Notes under the pieces: model-generated | What the model saw: only the letters and a program-made list of their open reading frames with translations | Databases searched by the model: none | Told to the model about the DNA's origin: nothing | Assembly: GCA_002431355.1 (NCBI GenBank) | Contig: DJEQ01000117.1 | Span: 4,727-9,950, forward strand | Direction of reading: 5' to 3' | DNA from: Oribacterium sp. UBA5894 | GTDB lineage: Bacteria > Bacillota > Clostridia > Lachnospirales > Lachnospiraceae | Length of the DNA: 5,224 nt | Made by a program: the position numbers and the translations under genes | In this document: one piece after another, positions 1-4,355 of the stretch | Numbering within the stretch: the first letter of the stretch is position 1 | Layout of the letters: every line of letters starts with the position of its first letter

Positions 1-552
1 ATGTCCGAGCTCACGCGACTCGCCAATCATGATCAGCTGACCTCGATTGCAAATCGACGCAGTCTCGGGAAGGCGCTGCAGTGGGAGCTTGCGAAGCAGC
101 AGCCGCGGAAGAATCTCGGACTCATCATGTTTGATATTGATCATTTTAAGCGGGTCAATGATACCTTCGGACACGAAACCGGTGACCTTGTGCTCATTAA
201 AATTGCGGAGACGGTCGGCACCACCATCCGTCATAACGATCTTCTCGGACGCTGGGGCGGGGATGAGTTTATCATCATTGCCACAGAAACAAGCGCGGAG
301 GGCATCGCCCAGCTTGCAGAGCGAATCCGGAGCACTGTGGCTTCCCTTGATTTCGGAGAGATCGGTCCGGTCACCATCAGTCTGGGCGGTGTGATCGCAA
401 GCGAAAAGGATGATGTTTCCTCTCTGTTCTCGCATGTGGATCGTGCGCTCTACCATTCGAAGGGAAAGGGGCGCAATCAGTTTACAAGCTATGAAGAGAT
501 GGGGATCCTGGAGGAAGCACCCGCGCTTCGAAAGCGTTCGTTTTCATTTTAA
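1..552 (+). CDS. GGDEF-domain diguanylate cyclase, C-terminal part (5' end cut by window edge)
   Basis: This is the catalytic domain that makes cyclic di-GMP from two GTP, normally at the C-terminus of a sensor protein. Seen in the 183 visible residues: the DxLT...NR entry signature at 11-19, FDIDHFKRVND with the metal-binding aspartate near residue 45, NDTFGHETGD at 53-62, the GGDEF active-site loop at 86-90, and the closing DRALYHSKGKGRN at 147-159. RHND at 77-80 lies exactly five residues before GGDEF, which matches the RxxD inhibitory c-di-GMP site, so product feedback is expected. All key residues are intact and the enzyme should be active. The first visible residues resemble the linker that usually joins a sensor domain to GGDEF. 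The ATG at base 1 is therefore probably internal and the sensor part lies outside the window. A short non-conserved tail follows residue 165. The gene ends before the terminator at 647-692. Confidence 0.9.
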   Translation: MSELTRLANHDQLTSIANRRSLGKALQWELAKQQPRKNLGLIMFDIDHFKRVNDTFGHETGDLVLIKIAETVGTTIRHNDLLGRWGGDEFIIIATETSAEGIAQLAERIRSTVASLDFGEIGPVTISLGGVIASEKDDVSSLFSHVDRALYHSKGKGRNQFTSYEEMGILEEAPALRKRSFSF

Positions 553-646
553 TTCAGATTTTCCGTGGTGCTGCTCCATGCCCCTCTGAAAGACCGCCGG
601 GAGCGCCTTTCGAAAACAGAACGCAACGGGTATACATGATCGTATG

Positions 647-692
647 AAATCACGAGGCCTGCATGAAACAGATGCATGCCTCGTGATTTTTT
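647..692 (+). terminator. Strong intrinsic terminator after the GGDEF gene
   Basis: AAATCACGAGGC (647-658) pairs perfectly with GCCTCGTGATTT (678-689). The stem continues past one C/T mismatch as TGCAT (660-664) with ATGCA (672-676) around a GAAACAG loop. A run of six T (687-692) follows. It ends the GGDEF transcript and separates it from the SseB-like unit. On the opposite strand only three T follow the stem, so it looks directional. Confidence 0.9.
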
Positions 693-700
693 GGTATACT
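692..700 (+). promoter_or_regulatory. Extended -10 promoter for the SseB-like/phosphatase/sigma unit
   Basis: TGGTATACT (692-700) is a TGn-extended -10 with hexamer TATACT at 695-700, one mismatch from TATAAT. It starts inside the U-tract of the preceding terminator. No good -35 lies 16-18 bases upstream, where the terminator stem sits, so recognition would rest on the extended -10. Predicted transcription starts near 707, giving a leader of about 70 bases before the ATG at 776. Dependence on the primary sigma factor is inferred. Confidence 0.6.
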
Positions 701-760
701 TTACAGATGTGCGAGATCCCCGATGGTGGGTGGAATGAACATGGATCCCGCCCTTTCATA

Positions 761-768
761 GAAGGAGA
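761..768 (+). promoter_or_regulatory. Ribosome binding site fixing the SseB-like start
   Basis: GAAGGAGA lies about 8 bases before the ATG at 776. This selects 776 over the upstream in-frame ATG at 644, which has no comparable site and lies within the terminator region. Confidence 0.75.
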
Positions 769-775
769 AACCATT

Positions 776-2170
776 ATGGCATTATTTGATTTTTTTGGAA
801 GTAAGAAAAAGGCAGAAGCCGAGCAGAAGATAGAGGAGCAGAAGCAGGAGCAGCACGATGAAATCGTGGCACGGCAGCGAGAGGAGCACCCGGAGATGCA
901 TTGGCCGGTGATGTCCCCGATCAACATGTTTGTGAAGAAGCCGGGCGATCCGACTGAAGCCCCACAGGGTACGGCGACGTCTTCCGAGACGGCAGCCGCT
1001 CCGCAGGAGGAGGCGACCGCAGCTGTCGGCGAAGCAGCCTCTGCTTCGACTGCGCCGAAGCCACAGCCGACAGTGCTGGAGGATCCGCTGAGTCCAGAAC
1101 GAAAGGATGAAGTAGGCTCCCTCATATATGAGCCTGTGCTGAAGCCGGAGATGCTGAAGGAGCTGAACCTGCAGGAAACCCTGTTCCTGGAGGCCGCGCT
1201 TCTCATCGCGCATAAGCAGCATCCACTGGAGAATTACGAGGAAAACCGCCAGAAGGTTCGAAACCACTTCCTGGATATGGTCCGCGCGCAGCAGAAGATC
1301 TATGTGCTGTATGACGCCCGCACCGGCTATCCGCTGCTCGATGGCAGCTTCGTGCTGATGTACCTTGAGAAGGAGCATGCGGAGATCGCCGCGAAGCTCT
1401 ATGCAGAGCAGCTCCGTTCCGTACGCATCATCGAGGTACCGGGCATGGCAGCAGATCCTGTGCAGCTCGACGGAAAGATCCAGATGAAGATCTTCGACTA
1501 TCTCTTCTTCCTGGGCGCCGAGAACATCGTGATCGATAACGGCTGGTACAAGGGCTTCCTGCGCCGCTCGGAGATTTCTGCGCCGTTCTATATCAATGAA
1601 GACCCGGCGAAGATTCCGCCATACAACCCGGCGATTTCCTTTGCACTCATGGATTATGTCGGCGAGCTCCGCTGGCCGGTGCAGTATGGAAAGCGAAAGG
1701 AGCTCCTGCAGGCCAAGTTCAGTACCGTCATGAAGCTGGTCCCGAAGGGCACCTACATCCTGCCATTCCGTACCCTCGATGAGGAGGCCAATGCCGGCGA
1801 TCCGACCGCAGAGGGCGAGACCGCAGCGGCTTCCGCAACCCCGACGCACGATGGTCGTGCAGAGACCACCGATGCGGCCGCCGAGTCTGCAGAGGCAACG
1901 AAGAAGAATCATCGTATCCAGCTTCCGATGGTAACCCTGAATGGAAAGAATTTCATGCCGGTCTACACCGACATTTTCGAGTTCTCGAAGAAATTTGCAA
2001 ACAGCGGCTTCCGTCCGACCCGTGCAGATTTTCAGACCATCTCCCGCTTTATGGGAAATTATGACGGCTTCATTATTAACCCACAGGGACAGGCCATGGT
2101 GATCGAGCGTCGGAAGAATCCGGCTCCGGCAGCACCGGCAACTGGAACGGATACAAAGGCAGAAGGCTGA
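776..2170 (+). CDS. SseB-like domain protein of unknown function
   Basis: The protein is 464 residues, soluble, with no signal peptide or membrane segment. I chose the ATG at 776 because GAAGGAGA (761-768) sits about 8 bases upstream. The frame stays open back to 644, but that would run through the terminator and promoter. Regions in order: a Lys/Glu/Gln-rich, likely helical segment (10-39); an Ala/Pro/Glu/Thr-rich flexible linker (about 54-104); a folded region (about 121-268) containing IYVLYDARTGYPLLDGSFVLMY at 175-196 in its core; a second region opening at about 313-331; another low-complexity Ala/Thr/Glu linker (334-377); then LPMVTLNGKNFMPVYTD (383-399) and DGFIINPQGQAMVIE (430-444). 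The last two resemble the SseB N-terminal domain family, where a strand reads the 'lP.F' pattern and the domain closes on a 'G.viNP.g..lvi' strand. SseB-like proteins have no settled biochemical role, and this is not the type III secretion protein of the same name. First gene of the probable operon with the phosphatase and sigma factor. Confidence 0.75.
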   Translation: MALFDFFGSKKKAEAEQKIEEQKQEQHDEIVARQREEHPEMHWPVMSPINMFVKKPGDPTEAPQGTATSSETAAAPQEEATAAVGEAASASTAPKPQPTVLEDPLSPERKDEVGSLIYEPVLKPEMLKELNLQETLFLEAALLIAHKQHPLENYEENRQKVRNHFLDMVRAQQKIYVLYDARTGYPLLDGSFVLMYLEKEHAEIAAKLYAEQLRSVRIIEVPGMAADPVQLDGKIQMKIFDYLFFLGAENIVIDNGWYKGFLRRSEISAPFYINEDPAKIPPYNPAISFALMDYVGELRWPVQYGKRKELLQAKFSTVMKLVPKGTYILPFRTLDEEANAGDPTAEGETAAASATPTHDGRAETTDAAAESAEATKKNHRIQLPMVTLNGKNFMPVYTDIFEFSKKFANSGFRPTRADFQTISRFMGNYDGFIINPQGQAMVIERRKNPAPAAPATGTDTKAEG

Positions 2171-2187
2171 TCGACGGAAACACATCC

Positions 2188-2206
2188 GGGCAGAAATGCC
2201 CTTTCT
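2188..2206 (+). other. Small GNRA hairpin in the SseB-phosphatase gap (weak terminator or processing stem)
   Basis: GGGCA (2188-2192) and TGCCC (2197-2201) form a 5-bp stem closed by a GAAA tetraloop, followed only by TTTCT. The stem is stable for its length, but the U-tract is too poor for an efficient terminator. It may reduce read-through from the SseB-like gene to the phosphatase or protect a processed 3' end. The rest of the 118-base gap shows no convincing promoter. Confidence 0.35.
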
Positions 2207-2273
2207 GTTGCGTTTCAGGAAAATACGCGGAAAAGCGCATTTGATCGTATGGCGTCATCCGTGAGGAACCGTG

Positions 2274-2281
2274 AAAGGAGG
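2274..2281 (+). promoter_or_regulatory. Near-perfect Shine-Dalgarno for the phosphatase
   Basis: AAAGGAGG sits 7 bases before the ATG at 2289. It overlaps the GTG at 2271, which is in frame but lies inside the binding site, so 2289 is the start. Confidence 0.85.
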
Positions 2282-2288
2282 AAACATC

Positions 2289-2837
2289 ATGCTGAAACTC
2301 TATCTGGTACGCCATGGCGAAACGCTGTGGAATCAGGAAAATAAAGTGCTGGGGCGGACCGACATCCCTCTGAACGAGCGGGGAATCGCGCAGGCCAGAG
2401 CACTCGGAGAGAAGCTCCGGGACATTTCCTTCGATCACATCTATACCTCCCCGCTTCAGCGTGCAGAGGAAACGGCGAACTGCATCGCCGCAGCCCAGAA
2501 GAATCCAGGCGACATCGTGCCGGAAAAGGCTGCCGAGCTCATCGAGATGAACTTCGGAACCTGCGAGGGCCTGCCGCGTGATTCTGAAGCGTATCAGACC
2601 GAGAAGCATCGCTACTTTGCCCGCTACGAAGGAGGCGAATCCTTCCTCGATGTGGCGGCTCGCATTTACCCGTATCTTCAGCGGCTTCGCCGTGAGCATA
2701 ACGGGGAAACGATTCTGCTCGTAACCCACAATGGCATCTGTCGTATGATCACAAGCTACTTTCACCCGATGTCGAACGACGGCTTTGAAACCTTCACGCA
2801 GGGCAATGCAGAAGAGCAGTTTTTCATCATGCCATAA
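2289..2837 (+). CDS. Histidine phosphatase (phosphoglycerate-mutase-like, PhoE/GpmB type)
   Basis: This is a cytoplasmic 182-residue hydrolase of the branch-1 histidine phosphatase superfamily, which works through a phosphohistidine intermediate. Seen: the opening strand and catalytic LVRHGET at 6-12 with Arg8 and nucleophile His9; TSPLQRAEETA at 53-63 with phosphate-binding Arg58; Glu86 in LIEMNFGTCEGL (84-95), the likely acid/base; and VTHNGI at 145-150 with the second catalytic His147. The full catalytic set (RH, R, E, H) is present. The length is close to the 180-210 residues usual for small broad-specificity members and too short for a glycolytic dPGM of about 230-250. The substrate cannot be told from sequence; phosphosugars, phosphoglycerate or nucleoside 5'-phosphates are possible in this family. 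It is the middle gene of a probable three-gene unit, 118 bases after the SseB-like gene and 108 bases before the sigma factor. Confidence 0.9.
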   Translation: MLKLYLVRHGETLWNQENKVLGRTDIPLNERGIAQARALGEKLRDISFDHIYTSPLQRAEETANCIAAAQKNPGDIVPEKAAELIEMNFGTCEGLPRDSEAYQTEKHRYFARYEGGESFLDVAARIYPYLQRLRREHNGETILLVTHNGICRMITSYFHPMSNDGFETFTQGNAEEQFFIMP

Positions 2838-2844
2838 TAGAGAC

Positions 2845-2893
2845 GATGCCATGCTCTGCGCCTTCGGCGCAGGTATCACCGCCTGGAGGCATC
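2845..2893 (+). other. Stem-loop in the phosphatase-sigma gap (structure A)
   Basis: GATGCC (2845-2850) pairs with GGCATC (2888-2893) and encloses a perfect CTGCGCC / GGCGCAG hairpin (2856-2862 and 2866-2872) with a TTC loop. No T-run follows, so it is not an intrinsic terminator. Its 3' arm shares three bases (2891-2893) with the next hairpin. Confidence 0.45.
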
Positions 2894-2917
2894 CTTTATT
2901 GCAAAGCAATGGAGGAT
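2891..2917 (+). other. Stem-loop upstream of the sigma gene (structure B)
   Basis: ATCCTTTATTGC (2891-2902) pairs with GCAATGGAGGAT (2906-2917), a 12-bp stem with two G.U pairs and an AAA loop. It ends about 15 bases before the sigma ribosome binding site. It hides a GGAGGA that would otherwise look like a ribosome binding site without a start codon. No U-tract follows. Together with structure A, it fills most of the 108-base gap. Confidence 0.45.
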
Positions 2918-2932
2918 ACGTACATACGAAGG

Positions 2933-2939
2933 AAAAGGA
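2933..2939 (+). promoter_or_regulatory. Ribosome binding site selecting a TTG start
   Basis: AAAAGGA ends 6 bases before the TTG at 2946, a normal spacing. The next in-frame candidate is the ATG at 2994, which has no purine-rich site in front of it. The TTG is therefore preferred, though not proven. Confidence 0.6.
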
Positions 2940-2945
2940 CTCATA

Positions 2946-3797
2946 TTGACTGACAGAATAAACAGCAACAGCACAGCATTTCCAGATCCGACCATGAACC
3001 CCGAATCCGCGGAGCAGGAGAGCCGTAATCTCCGGCTCGTTTCTGAAATTCAGGCGAAGGTCGCCGCCGGAGAGTCACCGGAGGAGGAAGAAACGGAGCT
3101 TTTCGAGCAGAACCGCGGACTCGTGATTCATGCCGCACAGAAATATGTAAATCTGTTCAACCACACCCTGGGACTCGATGATCTCGTGAATTCCGGAAGC
3201 ATTGGCCTTATGACCGCTGCAAGAAGCTATGATCCATCGAAGGGGGCCAAGTTTTCCACCTATGCGACCTACTGGATCCGGGACAGCATCCTGAAGGAAA
3301 TCTATAACACCGGCTTCAATATCCGTGTGTCCAATCACCAGTTTGAGCGCATCATGAAGGTACAGGCAATCAAAAAGCGCTATGATCTCGAGCATCTCGA
3401 GGGGGATGCCATGATCGATGCCATCGTCCGCGATTCCGGCTTCAGCCGGGACGAGGTGGAGCGCTGTCTGCAGCTCGACCAGGAGGTGCTGCGGCAGGCC
3501 TCCCTCAATACGAAGGTCGGAAACGACGAGGGTGAAGCCGCAGAGCTTGGGGATATCGCCGTGTCACCGGACAATGTCGAGGACCAGGTGCTGGATGAGC
3601 AGCAGATTCAGGAGCTGTATGATTCCCTGGATCAGCTCAGCGAGGAGGAGCGAAACATCCTGATTCTCCGCTACGGTCTCTTTCATCAGAAGCGGCATAC
3701 ACTTCGAGAGATCGCAGAGCAGTATCAGGTAAGTCCGGAAGCGATCCGACAGCGCGAGCAGCATGCCATCAAAACGATTCGGAATGCGATGAGCTGA
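2946..3797 (+). CDS. Sigma-70 family RNA polymerase sigma factor (short, no region 1.1)
   Basis: This protein directs RNA polymerase to promoters. It has 283 residues from a TTG start (272-ish cores are common for short sigma factors; RpoH is about 284). Region 2 spans about 52-121: NRGLVIHAAQKYV, the core-binding LGLDDLVNSGSIGLMTAARSYDPSKG (76-101) and the -10 reading/melting segment KFSTYATYWIRDSI (102-115). Region 3 covers about 126-205, beginning IRVSNHQFE. Region 4 covers about 219-280, with LSEEERNILILRYGL (231-245) and the helix-turn-helix TLREIAEQYQVSPEAIRQREQ (252-272). The N-terminal 25 residues are poorly conserved and there is no acidic region 1.1, so this is not a full housekeeping RpoD. 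Compared with E. coli RpoD, the residues aligning with Gln437 and Thr440 are Asp113 and Leu116, and Arg584 aligns with Pro264, while Glu585, Arg588 and Gln589 equivalents are kept. An alternative sigma factor with a modified promoter preference is the best reading. It is the last gene before the terminator at 3904. No anti-sigma partner gene is adjacent. Confidence 0.88.
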   Translation: MTDRINSNSTAFPDPTMNPESAEQESRNLRLVSEIQAKVAAGESPEEEETELFEQNRGLVIHAAQKYVNLFNHTLGLDDLVNSGSIGLMTAARSYDPSKGAKFSTYATYWIRDSILKEIYNTGFNIRVSNHQFERIMKVQAIKKRYDLEHLEGDAMIDAIVRDSGFSRDEVERCLQLDQEVLRQASLNTKVGNDEGEAAELGDIAVSPDNVEDQVLDEQQIQELYDSLDQLSEEERNILILRYGLFHQKRHTLREIAEQYQVSPEAIRQREQHAIKTIRNAMS

Positions 3798-3903
3798 ACG
3801 AATGTTTGAAGCGCTCCTTCCCCGACGAAAATTGTATGAAAGGATTCGAAAGAGCGACTCCCGACAGATAAAAACAGAGCGAAAACACAGATACAAAGTT
3901 TCG

Positions 3904-3943
3904 GCGTGTAAGATGATGAATTTCATTTTACACGCTTTTTTTC
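3904..3943 (+). terminator. Strong intrinsic terminator closing the SseB/phosphatase/sigma unit
   Basis: GCGTGTAAGATGA (3904-3916) pairs with TCATTTTACACGC (3923-3935), a 13-bp stem with one G.U pair and a TGAATT loop. A run of seven T (3936-3942) follows. The 106 bases between the sigma stop codon and this stem hold no gene I can support. Confidence 0.92.
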
Positions 3944-3954
3944 TATGCTATACT
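3927..3954 (+). promoter_or_regulatory. Extended -10 promoter embedded in the preceding terminator
   Basis: TGCTATACT (3946-3954) is an extended -10 with hexamer TATACT at 3949-3954. TTTACA (3927-3932, five of six matches to TTGACA) lies 16 bases upstream, inside the 3' arm of the terminator stem. Transcription should start near 3961 and read into the ABC-remnant leader. Known for primary sigma promoters: -35, a 16-18 base gap, and an optional TGn. Activity here is inferred. Confidence 0.65.
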
Positions 3955-3965
3955 TTCTACAGAAT

Positions 3966-3981
3966 GTTAGCCGCATCTAAC
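3966..3981 (+). repeat. Inverted repeat at the predicted transcription start (operator candidate or 5' hairpin)
   Basis: GTTAG (3966-3970) and CTAAC (3977-3981) are a perfect inverted repeat around CCGCAT. The repeat begins about five bases after the predicted start site. It could be a repressor operator for the former exporter operon, or a 5' stabilising hairpin in the RNA. A 5-bp arm is short and chance is possible. Confidence 0.35.
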
Positions 3982-4003
3982 TCATAGGATCGGCTGAATC
4001 GGA

Positions 4004-4052
4004 GCTGTGGCTGTGCTGCCGGTTTCTCCTTCGAAGCACAGGTGATCACAGC
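4004..4052 (+). other. Nested stem-loop in the leader of the ABC remnant
   Basis: GCTGTG (4004-4009) pairs with CACAGC (4047-4052). Inside this, CTGTGCT (4011-4017) pairs with AGCACAG (4035-4041) around a 17-base, pyrimidine-rich loop. The two stems are separated by a single G on one side and GTGAT on the other. I recognise no known riboswitch class. No U-tract follows, so it is not a terminator. Confidence 0.45.
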
Positions 4053-4062
4053 GTAATCACAG
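4045..4062 (+). repeat. Direct repeat ATCACAG, 11-base period
   Basis: ATCACAG occurs at 4045-4051 and again at 4056-4062, one helical turn apart, just before the ribosome binding site of the ABC remnant. It may be a protein-binding pair or chance. The first copy overlaps the 3' arm of the nested stem. Confidence 0.3.
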
Positions 4063-4082
4063 TGAAGCGAGGACAGAGAGCT

Positions 4083-4253
4083 ATGCCGAAAACACCACTT
4101 TTACGTGCGACGGGGCTGTGCAAGGACTTTGTAAGTGGAGACACAGTCGTACATGCCCTGCAGAATGTCTGCTTTGACATTCAGGAGAGCGACCGCGTCC
4201 TCGCAGAGGCCGAATCTGAGGAAGTGTTTGACGGCATGAAGGTCCGCATCTAA
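4083..4253 (+). pseudogene. ABC exporter ATPase remnant fused to an unrelated tail (internal deletion)
   Basis: The ORF encodes 56 residues starting at the ATG at 4083, with GAGGA at 4069-4073 as the ribosome binding site. Residues 1-34 (MPKTPLLRATGLCKDF, then SGDTVVHALQNVCFDIQ) read like the first strands of a MacB/LolD-type ABC ATPase, which usually opens 'll...gltK.y..g...v.AL..vsl.i..GE'. A normal protein of about 220-250 residues would continue within ten residues into the Walker A loop. Here it switches after Gln34 (base 4184) to ESDRVLAEAESEEVFDGMKVRI and stops. No Walker A, ABC signature or Walker B remains, so it cannot be an ATPase. The tail ending in DGMKVRI resembles the last strand of HlyD/MacA-like adaptor subunits, which often lie in the same operons; this is a weak resemblance. 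The simplest explanation is an in-frame deletion of most of an exporter operon. It keeps its own promoter and leader upstream and a terminator downstream, so it may still be transcribed and translated. A genuine small protein cannot be excluded. Confidence 0.6.
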
Positions 4254-4265
4254 GATAGGAGCAGA

Positions 4266-4300
4266 AAAGACGCGGTACCGTGGAGTGCGGACCGCGTTTT
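4266..4300 (+). terminator. Moderate intrinsic terminator after the ABC remnant
   Basis: ACGCGGT (4270-4276) pairs with ACCGCGT (4291-4297). CCG/CGG extends the stem inside it past a bulged A, around a TGGAGTG loop. An A-rich stretch lies on the 5' side. Only four T follow (4297-4300) before CC, so termination is probably partial and some read-through into the CobW-like gene is likely. Confidence 0.7.
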
Positions 4301-4311
4301 CCTGCAGACAG

Positions 4312-4317
4312 TATAAA
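4312..4317 (+). promoter_or_regulatory. Possible -10 element for the CobW-like gene
   Basis: TATAAA (4312-4317) lies just after the terminator, about 40 bases before the start codon. No TG extension and no recognisable -35 are present 16-18 bases upstream. It could be a weak or activated promoter; otherwise the gene depends on read-through. No Zur-like palindrome is evident. Confidence 0.25.
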
Positions 4318-4355
4318 ATGCAGGACCGATTTGAGAAGAGAGAGGAGACCTTTCG

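Noticed and set aside
524..536. Small CGCTT-CGA-AAGCG hairpin at the end of the GGDEF gene, followed by T-rich sequence
   Set aside because: The stem is only 5 bp and lies inside the coding region with interrupted T-runs. The strong terminator at 647-692 explains transcript ending.
637..646. 10-mer TGATCGTATG also found at 2242-2251
   Set aside because: Several 10-mer matches are expected by chance in about 5 kb, and the flanks do not match.
644..775. N-terminal extension of the SseB-like protein to an ATG at 644
   Set aside because: The extension translates the terminator stem and the promoter. The ATG at 776 has a clear ribosome binding site.
544..1206. 220-residue open frame on the - strand
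   Set aside because: It is a Ser/Cys-rich shadow that crosses the terminator and promoter at 647-700 and the start of the SseB-like gene. No motif or ribosome binding site supports it.
782..2185. 467-residue open frame on the - strand
   Set aside because: It lies wholly opposite the SseB-like gene, has a composition heavy in Arg, Leu and Cys, and shows no family motif. The + strand frame has a good ribosome binding site, a promoter and recognisable motifs.
2076..2909. 277-residue open frame on the - strand
   Set aside because: It is antisense to the end of the SseB-like gene and the whole phosphatase gene, whose catalytic residues are complete on the + strand.
2899..2926. Possible promoter TTGCAA ... 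TACATA before the sigma gene
   Set aside because: The -10 matches only three of six bases, and transcription would start on the ribosome binding site. The bases are better explained by hairpin B.
3802..3987. 61-residue open frame after the sigma gene
   Set aside because: It runs straight through the intrinsic terminator (3904-3943) and the promoter behind it, and has no ribosome binding site at the start. Part of it only looks hydrophobic because it translates the terminator and T-run.
4191..4202. 12-mer GACCGCGTCCTC repeated near 4494, with a partial copy at 4290
   Set aside because: Two copies are in coding frames (Asp-Arg-Val-Leu) and the third is a terminator arm. The flanks diverge, so a recombination repeat is not supported, though it could be revisited when analysing the deletion.
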